DNA of 64,000 nt, taken from Streptomyces avidinii (lineage in GTDB: Bacteria; Actinomycetota; Actinomycetes; Streptomycetales; Streptomycetaceae). Made by a program: the position numbers and the translations under genes. The stretch spans positions 124,772 through 188,771 of the forward strand of contig NZ_BMVL01000008.1 of the NCBI RefSeq assembly GCF_014650695.1, given 5' to 3'. The notes beneath the pieces are model-generated. The model saw nothing but the letters and a program-made list of their open reading frames with translations, ran no database searches and had not been told where the DNA came from. Below are positions 1-8,086 of this stretch, in pieces. Every line of letters starts with the position of its first letter. Positions within the stretch are counted from its first letter, which is position 1.

Positions 1-34
1 GGCGCGGGGTCTGGGGCGGAGCCCCAGCAGCGGC
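1..34. repeat. Intergenic GC-rich repeat element, copy A (cut by window edge)
   Basis: The sequence GGCGCGGGGTCTGGGGCGGA continues into a GCCCC arm, forming a small hairpin followed by AGCAGCGG. The same core (GGCGCGGGG, hairpin, AGCAGCGG) recurs at 29718-29775 and 25881-25939. It lies downstream of ispE, as expected for a dispersed intergenic repeat of Streptomyces. The left part is outside the window. Confidence 0.6.
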
Positions 35-42
35 CCGCGGGG

Positions 43-954
43 TCAGGACAGCAGGACAGTGGCGCCCTGGGCCGGGCTGGAGGCGATCCGGGTAGCGCGG
101 CACGTGCCGGACGCTTCCAGGGCCGCCGCCACCTTCTCGGCCGACTCCTGGTCCGCGACGAGGAACGCCGTCGTCGGCCCGGAGCCGGAGACCAGTGCGG
201 CGAGGGCGCCACCCTCCACGCCCGCGGCCAGCGTCCGCGCCAGTTGCGGCCGGAGCGAAAGCGCCGCCGCCTGGAGGTCGTTGGCCAGCTCGGCGCCCAG
301 CGCGTCCGCGTCGCCCGAGGCCAGGGCCGCCAGGAGCGCCGGGGAGGCCTCGGGCTCGGGAATCCGCCGGCCCTCGGCGAGGCGGTCGAACTCGCGGAAC
401 ACCGCCGGGGTGGACAGGCCCCCGTCGGCCACCGCGAAGACCCAGTGGAACGTCCCGGCTTCCACCGGGGTCAGCAGCTCACCGCGGCCGGTGCCGAGCG
501 CGGCCCCGCCGACCAGGCTGAAGGGGACGTCGCTGCCGAGCTCCGCGCAGATGTCGAGCAGTTCGGCGCGCGGGGTGTTCAGGCCCCACAGGGCGTCGCA
601 GGCCAGCAGGGCCGCCGCGCCGTCCGCGCTGCCGCCCGCCATGCCGCCGGCCACCGGGATGTTCTTCGCGATGTGGAGGTGGACGGCGGGCTCGATGCCG
701 GCCCGGGCCGCGAGGATCTCGGCGGCGCGCGCCGCGAGGTTGGTGCGGTCCAGCGGGACCTGGTCGGCGTCGGGGCCGGTGCAGGTGATGGTCAGGGTGT
801 CGGCCGCGGTGGCGGTGACCTCGTCGTGGAGGGAGACGGCGAGGAAGACGTTGGCCAGGTCGTGGAATCCGTCGGGGCGGGCCGCGCCCACCGCCAGCTG
901 CACGTTGACCTTCGCGGGGACCCGTACGGTCACGGCCGCCGGCTGCGCGCTCAC
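43..954 (-). CDS. ispE: 4-diphosphocytidyl-2-C-methyl-D-erythritol kinase
   Basis: A GHMP-family kinase of 303 aa that phosphorylates CDP-methylerythritol in the MEP isoprenoid pathway (cytosolic). The N-terminal substrate motif VRVPAKVNVQLAVG (about residues 10-23, Lys15) and the glycine-rich ATP loop PVAGGMAGGSADGA (about residues 100-113) are both present, followed by the ELGSDVPFSL segment with the catalytic-type Asp. The GTG start at 954 overlaps the rsmA stop as GTGA, so the two are translationally coupled. An in-frame extension upstream would lie inside rsmA and is not needed. rsmA-ispE order is standard in actinobacteria. Confidence 0.95.
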   Translation of the reverse strand: MSAQPAAVTVRVPAKVNVQLAVGAARPDGFHDLANVFLAVSLHDEVTATAADTLTITCTGPDADQVPLDRTNLAARAAEILAARAGIEPAVHLHIAKNIPVAGGMAGGSADGAAALLACDALWGLNTPRAELLDICAELGSDVPFSLVGGAALGTGRGELLTPVEAGTFHWVFAVADGGLSTPAVFREFDRLAEGRRIPEPEASPALLAALASGDADALGAELANDLQAAALSLRPQLARTLAAGVEGGALAALVSGSGPTTAFLVADQESAEKVAAALEASGTCRATRIASSPAQGATVLLS

Positions 955-1871
955 AGTGCAGGCCTCTGCGCGGCGGGCTTGTGCTCGGCGATCGCCGCGA
1001 ACTCCTCGACCGTCAGGGATTCCCCGCGGGCCTGCGGGGAGACACCGGCGGCGACCAGCGCGGCCTCCGCGCCCGCCGCCGATCCGGCCCATCCGGCCAG
1101 CGCGGCGCGCAGCGTCTTGCGGCGCTGGGCGAAGGCGGCGTCCACGACCGCGAAGACCTCCGCCTTGGTGGCGCTGGTCTTGATCGGCTCGGTGCGGCGC
1201 ACCAGGGAGACGAGACCGGAGTCGACGTTCGGGGCGGGCCAGAAGACCTTGCGGCCGATGGAACCGGCGCGCTTGACGTGCGCGTACCAGTTGGCCTTGA
1301 CCGAGGGCACCCCGTAGACCTTGTTGCCCGGCTCGGCGGCCAGCCGGTCGGCCACCTCGGCCTGCACCATCACCAGGGTGCGCTCGATCGTCGGGAAGCG
1401 GTCGAGCATCGTCAGCAGGACGGGCACGGCGACGTTGTAGGGCAGGTTCGCGACGAGCGCGGTCGGCGGCGGGCCGGGCAGTTCGGTCACGAGCATCGCG
1501 TCGGAGTGGACCAGCGCGAAGCGGTCCTTCTTCGCGGGCATCCGGGCCTCGATGGTGGCGGGCAGCGCCGCGGCCAGAATGTCGTCGATCTCGACGGCGA
1601 CGACCCGGTCCGCGGCCTCCAGCAGCGCGAGCGTCAGCGAGCCGAGCCCCGGGCCGACCTCGACGACGACGTCGTCCGGGCGGACCTCGGCGGTGCGCAC
1701 GATCCGGCGCACCGTGTTGGCGTCGATGACGAAGTTCTGGCCCTTCTGCTTCGTCGGGCGTACGCCGAGGGCGGCGGCCAGCTCCCTGATGTCGGCCGGC
1801 CCGAGGAGGGCGTCGGAGGTGCCGGGGGAGGTCTTCTCGGGGTTCTCGGGCTGCTGCTCTGCGGTGCTCAC
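951..1871 (-). CDS. rsmA: 16S rRNA (adenine1518-N6/adenine1519-N6)-dimethyltransferase
   Basis: KsgA/RsmA, 306 aa, which uses SAM to dimethylate two adjacent adenines in helix 45 of 16S rRNA during 30S assembly. Visible are the entry motif KQKGQNFVID (residues 41-50), the SAM-binding loop VVEVGPGLGSLT (69-80), and the catalytic motif NLPYN (142-146). The start codon is GTG (VSTAEQQ). It lies directly upstream of ispE with a 4-bp overlap and downstream of the rpf gene on the same strand. Confidence 0.95.
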   Translation of the reverse strand: MSTAEQQPENPEKTSPGTSDALLGPADIRELAAALGVRPTKQKGQNFVIDANTVRRIVRTAEVRPDDVVVEVGPGLGSLTLALLEAADRVVAVEIDDILAAALPATIEARMPAKKDRFALVHSDAMLVTELPGPPPTALVANLPYNVAVPVLLTMLDRFPTIERTLVMVQAEVADRLAAEPGNKVYGVPSVKANWYAHVKRAGSIGRKVFWPAPNVDSGLVSLVRRTEPIKTSATKAEVFAVVDAAFAQRRKTLRAALAGWAGSAAGAEAALVAAGVSPQARGESLTVEEFAAIAEHKPAAQRPAL

Positions 1872-1933
1872 CGGTAAAGCGTCTCAGATCGGCCGGGCGA
1901 TCCCGAGCCGGACCGGCGCTCCGGTTCCCGGAT

Positions 1934-3442
1934 CTACGACGTGAGCCTGCGGCCGCAGTGCGGCCATGGGCTCGCCCCCCGCTGCATGTAGAGCTTCTTC
2001 GCCCGGTACGTCTGCTCCGTGCCCGAGGCGTCCTGGGGGCGGCCGCTGCCGCCGAGGCCCTGCCAGGTGCGGACGTCGAACTGGTACAGGCCGCCGTAGG
2101 TGCCCGAGGCGTCGGTGGCGGAGGGGCGTCCGCCGGACTCGCACTGGGCGAGGGCCGCCCAGTTGAGGCCGTCGGCGCCGGCGACCGAGCTCGGCAGGGC
2201 CCTGGTGCCGACCCGCACGAGCTGGGCGACGGGTTCGCGGACGACCTCGTCGGCGATGGGCCGCGGCTTCTGCCGGACCCCGTTGACGGTGCGCATGCTG
2301 TACGTGACCCTGCGCGCCCCGGGGCGGCCGACGCGCTCGACGACCTCGGTGCCGGCGAACAGCTCGGCGTCCTTGACCTTCTCGGTCTCGAACGGGATGC
2401 GTTCCTCGCGGACCTCGCGGGTGCCGGTGATGCGCAGCACGGTGACGGTCTGGCCGTCGCGCGGGAAGTCGGTGGGGGGTACGGAGGTGGTGTCCTGACC
2501 CTGGAGGGTGATGCCCGCCTGGTCGAGGGCCTCCTGGACGGTGGCGGCGTTGGTGCGGATGGTGCGTTCGCGGCCGTCGGCCATGAAGGTGACGCTGCGT
2601 TCGGTGCGGACGCCGAGGGTGAGCCCGGAGCGCGGGACGGGGGCGGTGCGGGGGGCGGAGAGGTAGGCCCCCTCGGCGCGGATGCCGAACTGGCGCAGCG
2701 CGCCCTCGACGGTGCGGGCGGTGGTCCACACCTGGCGCTGCTGCCCGTCGAGGGTCAGGCGCAGGGGGCGGCCGTAGCGGACGACGATCTCCTCGCCGTC
2801 TTCGAGAGGTTCGCCGGCGGCGGGGGCAACGAGGTCGTGGGGGCCGACGCCGAGGCCTTCGGCGGCGAGCAGTTCGCCGATGTCGTCGGCGAAGGTATGC
2901 AGGTTGCGCGGGACTCCGTCCACGGTGAGCCGGACCGCCTTGTCGGCGGCCACGAAGGCCGTGGTGCCGCCCGCGAGGAAGGCGACGACGAGGGCCTGCG
3001 GAACGATTCGCCGCCAGTTCGTGCCGGGGGGCCGGTCGGGGGTGCCGCGGCCCCGGGCGCGGCGGCGGCCGGGGCCGGCGGCCTGGCCCGGTACCGCGGG
3101 GGCCAGGGGCAGGGCGGGTGCGGTGGCGGGGCCCGGCACGGCGCCCGCCGGGGTGGCGGCCCGGCGGCGGCCCGGGCCGGGTGCCGGCGGCACGGCGGCC
3201 AGGGTGTCGGCCAAGGCGAGCTCGGCCGGTGACATGGTGGGCCGGCGGCGGCGCCCGCCGCGCGGGGCGGGCACCGCGGGCTCGAGGTCCCGCACCTCTG
3301 GCTCGCGGTCCCGCACGGCGGGCTCGGGGTCCCGCACGGCGGGGCCGGGATCGCCCGTACCGACCGGCCAGGCCATGGGCTGGGCCTCGTACGCCTCGGG
3401 GACGGGACCGCCACGGCGGTGACTGCCCTGCGTATCGCTCAC
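1934..3442 (-). CDS. Resuscitation-promoting factor, RpfB-like (DUF348 x3, G5, transglycosylase)
   Basis: A 502-aa cell-wall lytic enzyme of the Rpf family, expected to cleave peptidoglycan during spore germination or outgrowth. Order: a long Pro/Arg-rich N-terminus (1-145) with degenerate repeats of the type RDPEPAV, one membrane segment (about 147-165, IVPQALVVAFLAG), three DUF348 repeats (about 169-330), a G5 domain (about 335-410) and a C-terminal Rpf domain (WAALAQCESGG, with the catalytic-type Glu). The GTG start at 3442 follows GGAG by about 9 nt; an upstream start would lack an RBS. A promoter (TTGGAG-17-TAGGGT) sits about 40 nt upstream. The long basic, likely cytoplasmic N-terminus is larger than in typical RpfB and its role is unknown. 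Confidence 0.9.
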   Translation of the reverse strand: MSDTQGSHRRGGPVPEAYEAQPMAWPVGTGDPGPAVRDPEPAVRDREPEVRDLEPAVPAPRGGRRRRPTMSPAELALADTLAAVPPAPGPGRRRAATPAGAVPGPATAPALPLAPAVPGQAAGPGRRRARGRGTPDRPPGTNWRRIVPQALVVAFLAGGTTAFVAADKAVRLTVDGVPRNLHTFADDIGELLAAEGLGVGPHDLVAPAAGEPLEDGEEIVVRYGRPLRLTLDGQQRQVWTTARTVEGALRQFGIRAEGAYLSAPRTAPVPRSGLTLGVRTERSVTFMADGRERTIRTNAATVQEALDQAGITLQGQDTTSVPPTDFPRDGQTVTVLRITGTREVREERIPFETEKVKDAELFAGTEVVERVGRPGARRVTYSMRTVNGVRQKPRPIADEVVREPVAQLVRVGTRALPSSVAGADGLNWAALAQCESGGRPSATDASGTYGGLYQFDVRTWQGLGGSGRPQDASGTEQTYRAKKLYMQRGASPWPHCGRRLTS

Positions 3443-3490
3443 GACGCTCGCTCCACTGGTGATCCGGCACCCTCTGAGTGCGGGCACGGC

Positions 3491-3519
3491 ACCCTAGCGG
3501 AGGAGCCGTCACGCTCCAA
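3491..3519 (-). promoter_or_regulatory. Candidate HrdB-type promoter of the rpf gene
   Basis: On the minus strand TTGGAG (3519-3514) and TAGGGT (3496-3491) are separated by exactly 17 bp. The predicted start site falls near 3484, giving a leader of about 42 nt before the rpf GTG. The -35 box lies inside the terminator hairpin of the upstream gene. Confidence 0.5.
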
Positions 3520-3531
3520 AGCGGGACGGCT
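3504..3531 (-). terminator. Hairpin downstream of tatD
   Basis: AGCCGTC (3504-3510) pairs with GACGGCT (3525-3531), with an inner 4-bp stem CGCT/AGCG after one A/G mismatch. It lies between the tatD stop and the rpf promoter and has no U-tract, as is usual in Streptomyces. Confidence 0.5.
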
Positions 3532-3569
3532 ACTCAGCGTGTCGGAGCGGGCGGGGTGTCAGGGGCGGG

Positions 3570-4460
3570 TCAGTAGCCGAAGGCACGGGCGGTGTTGGCC
3601 GCCAGCGCGGTGGCCATCGCGTCCTCGTCGATGCCGCGGACCGCGGCCATCGCCCGGACCGTCAGCGGAATGAGGTACGGCGCGTTGGGCCGTCCGCGGT
3701 ACGGCGCGGGGGTCAGGTACGGCGCGTCCGTCTCGACGAGCACCAGTTCCAGCGGGGCCACGGCCAGCGCCTCGCGCAGCGGGGCCGCGTTCTTGAAGGT
3801 GACGGTCCCGGCGAAGGACAGGTAGTAGCCGGCGGCGGCGCACTCGCGGGCCATGTCGGCGTCTCCGGAGTAGCAGTGGAAGACGGTCCGTTCGGGGGCG
3901 CCCTCCTCGCGCAGGACGCGCAGCACGTCCGCGTGGGCCTCCCGGTCGTGGATGACCAGCGCCTTGCCCTGCCGCTTGGCGATCTCGATGTGCGCGCGGA
4001 AGGAACGCTCCTGCGCGGCCATGCCCTCCGGCCCGGTGCGGAAGTAGTCCAGCCCGGTCTCGCCGACCGCCTTGACGTGGTCGAGCGCGGCCAGCGCCTC
4101 GATCTCGGCCAGGGCCTCGTCCAGCGCGGCCTCGCCGCCACCGGCCCGGGCACCCTGCCGCGACCATCCGTCCGGATCACCGTGGACGATGCGCGGGGCT
4201 TCGTTCGGGTGGAGGGCCACGGCCGCGTGGACGTTCTCGTACGCGGCCGCGGTCTCGGCGGCCCACCGGGAGCCCTTCACGTCGCAGCCCACCTGGACGA
4301 CGGTGGTGACGCCCACCGAGGCGGCCTTCGCGAGGCCCTCCTCGACGGTGCCCGACTGCATGTCCAGGTGGGTGTGCGAGTCGGCGACCGCCACCCGGAG
4401 CGGCTCGGGCAGCGGCGGCGGTGCGTCCTTGGGCTGCGTCTTCTCCACGCGTGTGCTCAT
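3570..4460 (-). CDS. TatD-family metal-dependent deoxyribonuclease
   Basis: A 296-aa TIM-barrel metallo-hydrolase. The first metal motif SHTHLDM (about residues 30-36), a central Glu (AVGETGLDYFR), the His in ALVIHDREAH, a histidine strand TVFHCYSGD and the late Asp in ETDAPYLTP match the TatD/YcfH nuclease family, implicated in DNA quality control. The ATG start at 4460 gives the usual family length with a short hydrophilic extension. It is upstream of rpf, separated by a hairpin. Confidence 0.9.
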   Translation of the reverse strand: MSTRVEKTQPKDAPPPLPEPLRVAVADSHTHLDMQSGTVEEGLAKAASVGVTTVVQVGCDVKGSRWAAETAAAYENVHAAVALHPNEAPRIVHGDPDGWSRQGARAGGGEAALDEALAEIEALAALDHVKAVGETGLDYFRTGPEGMAAQERSFRAHIEIAKRQGKALVIHDREAHADVLRVLREEGAPERTVFHCYSGDADMARECAAAGYYLSFAGTVTFKNAAPLREALAVAPLELVLVETDAPYLTPAPYRGRPNAPYLIPLTVRAMAAVRGIDEDAMATALAANTARAFGY

Positions 4461-4470
4461 ACGGCCGATC

Positions 4471-4971
4471 TTATGACCGGCGGAAGAGGCCCTTCAGACG
4501 GGAGAGCAGGCCACGGCTCTCCCCGGCCGACCCGACGGCCACGGGCCCCGGGGCGGCGTGCGAGCGGGGCGCCCCGGGCTGCCTCGCCGGCCGGGGGACG
4601 TTCACACCGGCCGGCACCGGTCCGGCGGTCCCGGGCGCTGTCCGGTGGGGGTGGAGGTGGTCGATCATGCCCAGCACCGAGGAGACCTGCCCGGCCCGCA
4701 TGATCCGTACGACGTGTCCGCCGCAGTTCAGGCAGGTCGGGTTGGACAGCGGGGAGGGCACCCGCTCGCCGTCGACCTTGTACATGATGAACGGCTCGCC
4801 CTTGGCGTCGACGTGGTGCTCGATCGCGTACGCCTGCTCCCAGCCGTACCCGCACCTCATGCACGCGAAGGAGTAGGCCTCGTGCACGGTGTGCACGTCG
4901 GAGGCGGTCACAGCGACAGGGACTGCGACGGGGGCGGATGCGGGTACCGGGGTGTCTGCGATCTCACTCAT
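4471..4971 (-). CDS. Conserved actinobacterial protein with a zinc-ribbon-like Cys pair
   Basis: 166 aa, no enzymatic function recognised. The middle holds two CxxC knuckles (CMRCG about residue 38 and CLNCG about residue 79) flanking a YGWEQAYAIEHHVD segment, which could bind one zinc. The N-terminus is Ala/Val/Pro-rich and the C-terminus is disordered and basic, ending KGLFRRS. ATG at 4971 is preceded by GGAG at good spacing, and an 8-bp inverted repeat sits in the leader. It ends 10 bp before the tatD start, suggesting co-transcription. Confidence 0.7.
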   Translation of the reverse strand: MSEIADTPVPASAPVAVPVAVTASDVHTVHEAYSFACMRCGYGWEQAYAIEHHVDAKGEPFIMYKVDGERVPSPLSNPTCLNCGGHVVRIMRAGQVSSVLGMIDHLHPHRTAPGTAGPVPAGVNVPRPARQPGAPRSHAAPGPVAVGSAGESRGLLSRLKGLFRRS

Positions 4972-4986
4972 GCCAGCTCCTCTTGT

Positions 4987-5010
4987 TCCACTGGTGCCAT
5001 TGCCAGTGGA
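4987..5010 (-). promoter_or_regulatory. Leader hairpin upstream of the zinc-ribbon gene
   Basis: TCCACTGG and CCAGTGGA form a perfect 8-bp inverted repeat around an 8-nt loop, ending about 15 nt before the start codon and just upstream of the RBS on the minus strand. It could be an operator or an RNA hairpin; no regulator is identified. Confidence 0.3.
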
Positions 5011-5131
5011 CGCCTCAACGGGCGGGAGCGCATCAGGCCCTGTCTACTGTTGGACGGTCCTTGGGCGACTCATTCCGAAAGTGCCCGGTGCGCGGTCTGA
5101 GCTTTGCCTTTCAGGTTAGCTCTTTACCTGC

Positions 5132-6028
5132 TCACGGCATCTTTTGTGCCGCGTTCTTTGCCGCGACCACCGCGTCGAACACCTCGCGCTTGGGTACGCC
5201 GGCCTCGGCCGCGACCGCCGCGATGGCCTCCTTGCGCCGCTCACCGGCCTCCTCGCGCACCCGCACCCGGCGCACCAGCTCCTCGGCGTCCACATCGCCG
5301 GGCGCGGCCGCCGGAGCGCCCTCGACCACGACCGTGATCTCCCCGCGCACGCCCTCGGCGGCCCAGGCCGCGAGTTCGCCGAGCCCGCCGCGCTTGACCT
5401 CCTCGTACGTCTTGGTCAGCTCACGGCACACCGCGGCCCGCCGGTCGGCCCCGAAGACCTCGGCCATCGCGGCCAGGGTGTCGTCGAGCCGGTGCGGGGC
5501 CTCGAAGTAGACGAGCGTGCGCCGCTCACCCTCGACCTCGCGAAGCCGGCCCAGGCGCTCCCCCGCCTTGCGGGGCAGGAACCCCTCGAAGCAGAACCGG
5601 TCCACCGGCAGCCCGGACATGGCGAGCGCGGTGAGCACCGCGGACGGCCCGGGAACGGCGGTGACCTTGATGTCCTTCTCCACGGCGGCGGCGACCAGCC
5701 GGTAGCCGGGGTCCGACACCGAGGGCATGCCCGCGTCCGTCACCAGCAGTACGCGCGCGCCGCCGGCCAGGGCCTCGACCAGCTCCGGGGTGCGCGCCGA
5801 CTCGTTGCCCTCGAAGTACGACAGGACGCGCCCGGTGGTGTGGACGCCCAGCCCCTGGGTCAGCCGGCGCAGCCGCCGGGTGTCCTCGGCGGCGATCACG
5901 TCGGCCCGCTCCAGCTCGGCCGCCAGACGCGGCGGGGCGTCCGCGAGATCGCCGATGGGGGTGCCGGCGAGCACAAGGACGCCGTCGGTCGTGGTGGGCT
6001 CGGTACCGCGGGGCTGGTCAGTTGTCAC
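5132..6028 (-). CDS. rsmI: 16S rRNA (cytidine1402-2'-O)-methyltransferase
   Basis: 298 aa, YraL/RsmI family, methylating the ribose of C1402 in the 30S decoding centre with SAM. Diagnostic segments are LVLAGTPIGDLADAPPRLA near the N-terminus, AAEDTRRLRRL, LVTDAGMPSVSDPGYRLV, and AVPGPSAVLTALAMSG, in the order typical of the tetrapyrrole-methylase fold. The start is GTG at 6028. It is divergent from pmt, with 79 bp between start codons. Confidence 0.93.
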   Translation of the reverse strand: MTTDQPRGTEPTTTDGVLVLAGTPIGDLADAPPRLAAELERADVIAAEDTRRLRRLTQGLGVHTTGRVLSYFEGNESARTPELVEALAGGARVLLVTDAGMPSVSDPGYRLVAAAVEKDIKVTAVPGPSAVLTALAMSGLPVDRFCFEGFLPRKAGERLGRLREVEGERRTLVYFEAPHRLDDTLAAMAEVFGADRRAAVCRELTKTYEEVKRGGLGELAAWAAEGVRGEITVVVEGAPAAAPGDVDAEELVRRVRVREEAGERRKEAIAAVAAEAGVPKREVFDAVVAAKNAAQKMP

Positions 6029-6095
6029 CCGCCCATCCTCTCAGCCTCGTACCCCGCCTCCCCCCGCCACTGGTGGCGCACACAGATCTCTTCCC

Positions 6096-6101
6096 TACGA
6101 T
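6096..6101 (+). promoter_or_regulatory. -10 element for leaderless pmt transcript
   Basis: TACGAT ends exactly 7 nt before the pmt GTG at 6108, so transcription would start at the start codon. There is no Shine-Dalgarno before this GTG, consistent with leaderless translation. No good -35 hexamer is visible. Confidence 0.5.
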
Positions 6102-6107
6102 GTGCCG

Positions 6108-7877
6108 GTGACCAGTACCGCGACGCCGCCGCCCAGCCCCGCGGGGGCCCCGCCCGCCTCACCGGTGGGACGCGAAGACGATCCGAGCACCTGGCTGCGC
6201 CGGCTGCGCGGCTTCGGCTACGTGCCGCCCGCCGGGCCGTCCGCGCGCGCGGACGTCCGTACCCGGCTGGTGCCCCCGTACGCCAGGCCGTCCAAGCAGC
6301 TGTGGATGACCTTCGGGCTGGCGCACGAGGTGTGGGGGACCTGGCAGCGGATCGTCTCGTGGGCCGGGCCGGTGCTGGTGGCGCTGGTCGCCGGGGTGCT
6401 GCGGTTCGTGCACCTGGGCAGCCCGAAGGCGGTGATATTCGACGAGACGTACTACGCCAAGGACGCCTGGGCCACGATCAAGCAGGGCTACGAGGCGAGC
6501 TGGCCCAAGGACATCGACAAGTCGATCCTCGCCAACCCGTCCGGGGTCGCCCTCCCGACGGATCCGGGCTATGTCGTGCACCCGCCCGTCGGCAAATGGG
6601 TGATCGGGCTCGGCGAGTGGATGTTCGGCTTCACGCCCTTCGGCTGGCGGTTCATGACCGCCGTGCTCGGCACGTTGTCGGTGCTGATGCTGTGCCGGAT
6701 CGGGCGGCGCCTGTTCCGCTCGACCTTCCTCGGCTGCCTGGCGGGCGCGCTGCTGGCGGTGGACGGCCTGCACCTGGTGATGAGCCGCACGGCGCTGCTG
6801 GACCTGGTGCTGATGTTCTTCGTCCTCGCCGCCTTCGGGGCACTGCTCATCGACCGCGACCGGGCCAGAGCCCGGCTCGCGGACGCGCTGCCGGTGGACG
6901 AGGAGGGACGGACCCGGCCCGACGCGAAGATCGCCGAGACGCTGCGGCTGGGCTGGCGGCCGTACCGGATCCTGGCCGGCGTCTGCCTGGGCCTGGCCGC
7001 GGGCACCAAGTGGAACGGCTTCGTCATCCTGGCCTTCTTCGGCATCCTGACCGTCCTGTGGGACGCGGCCGCGCGCCGCACCGCGGGCGCGGGAGCCCCG
7101 TACGTCTCGATGCTGCGGCGCGACGCGCTGCCCGCCTTCGTCTCCACCGTCCCGGTGGCGATCGTGACGTACCTGGCCTCGTGGTCGGGCTGGATCCTCA
7201 GCCCGGACAACGGCAAGGGCGGCTATCTGCGCGACTGGGCGGCCAAGTACGACCGGGACAGCTCGCTGGGGTTCCTGCCGGAGTGGCTGCGCAGCCTGTG
7301 GCACTACGAGACCGAGGTGTACAAGTTCCACGTCGGCCTGACCTCGGGGCACACCTACGAGTCCAATCCGTGGAGCTGGCTGGTCCTGGGCCGGCCCGTC
7401 TCCTACTTCTACGAGTCCCCGGAACCGGGCACCGACGGCTGCCCGGCGACGGCGGCGGGCAAGTGCGCCCGCGAGGTGCTGGCCCTCGGAACCCCGCTGC
7501 TGTGGTGGGCGGGCTGCTTCGCGCTGCTGTACGTGCTGTGGCGGTGGTTCTTCCGCCGTGACTGGCGGGCGGGCGCGATCGTGTGCGCGCTGGCGGCGGG
7601 CCTGTTGCCCTGGTTCAACTACCAGGAGCGGACGATCTTCTACTTCTACGCGGTGGTCTTCGTCCCGTACCTGTGCCTGGCGGTGGCGATGATGATCGGC
7701 GCCCTGCTGGGCCCGGCCGGCTCCAGCGAACGCAGGCGGGCGCTGGGCGCGATCGGCGCGGGAGTCCTGGTCCTGCTGATCGCCTGGAACTTCATCTACT
7801 TCTGGCCGATCTACACGGGCCAGACTTTGCCGATGGACTCCTGGCGCGGCCGCATGTGGCTGGACACCTGGGTCTAG
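6108..7877 (+). CDS. pmt: Dolichyl-phosphate-mannose (polyprenyl-phosphate-mannose) protein mannosyltransferase
   Basis: 589-aa GT39-family membrane enzyme that transfers mannose from polyprenyl-P-mannose to Ser/Thr of Sec-exported proteins outside the membrane. After a Pro-rich cytoplasmic N-terminus, the first TM (about 87-103) leads to the catalytic loop VIFDETYYAKD with the Asp112-Glu113 pair. Several more TM segments follow, then the PMT C-terminal 4TM region (for example WWAGCFALLYVLW, IVCALAAGLLPWF). GTG at 6108 fits a leaderless start; GTG at 6102 is an alternative. In S. coelicolor Pmt is needed for phage phiC31 infection and O-glycosylation. A strong terminator follows. Confidence 0.93.
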   Translation: MTSTATPPPSPAGAPPASPVGREDDPSTWLRRLRGFGYVPPAGPSARADVRTRLVPPYARPSKQLWMTFGLAHEVWGTWQRIVSWAGPVLVALVAGVLRFVHLGSPKAVIFDETYYAKDAWATIKQGYEASWPKDIDKSILANPSGVALPTDPGYVVHPPVGKWVIGLGEWMFGFTPFGWRFMTAVLGTLSVLMLCRIGRRLFRSTFLGCLAGALLAVDGLHLVMSRTALLDLVLMFFVLAAFGALLIDRDRARARLADALPVDEEGRTRPDAKIAETLRLGWRPYRILAGVCLGLAAGTKWNGFVILAFFGILTVLWDAAARRTAGAGAPYVSMLRRDALPAFVSTVPVAIVTYLASWSGWILSPDNGKGGYLRDWAAKYDRDSSLGFLPEWLRSLWHYETEVYKFHVGLTSGHTYESNPWSWLVLGRPVSYFYESPEPGTDGCPATAAGKCAREVLALGTPLLWWAGCFALLYVLWRWFFRRDWRAGAIVCALAAGLLPWFNYQERTIFYFYAVVFVPYLCLAVAMMIGALLGPAGSSERRRALGAIGAGVLVLLIAWNFIYFWPIYTGQTLPMDSWRGRMWLDTWV

Positions 7878-7885
7878 CAGCGCAA

Positions 7886-7923
7886 ACGACGGGCCCGGCA
7901 CCTGATGGTGCCGGGCCCGTCGT
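7886..7923 (+). terminator. Terminator after pmt
   Basis: A perfect 17-bp stem (ACGACGGGCCCGGCACC / complement) with a TGAT loop begins 9 bp after the pmt stop. No U-tract follows. Confidence 0.8.
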
Positions 7924-8086
7924 GGTTGTTGCCGGTGGGCCGGCCGTCGTGGGCCGCCCCGCGACGGCCCACGGACGCGGTCATGCCGGATCTTCACCTG
8001 ACGCGGCGTTTGCGATCACATGGGGGCAGGCGTAGAGAGGAAGTGAGGCAATTTCTACCCGAACCGCGCATATTGGGGATGACCCC

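Noticed and set aside
951..1877. Long open frames antisense to rsmA, rpf, pmt, MMPL, tricorn and others
   Set aside because: They arise from the extreme GC3 bias, encode Arg/Gly/Ala-rich sequence without domains, and lack RBS and promoters.
3443..3569. ydaO (c-di-AMP) riboswitch upstream of the rpf gene
   Set aside because: Streptomyces rpfA leaders carry one, but here only about 125 bp separate the genes and they are explained by a terminator hairpin, a promoter and a 42-nt leader.
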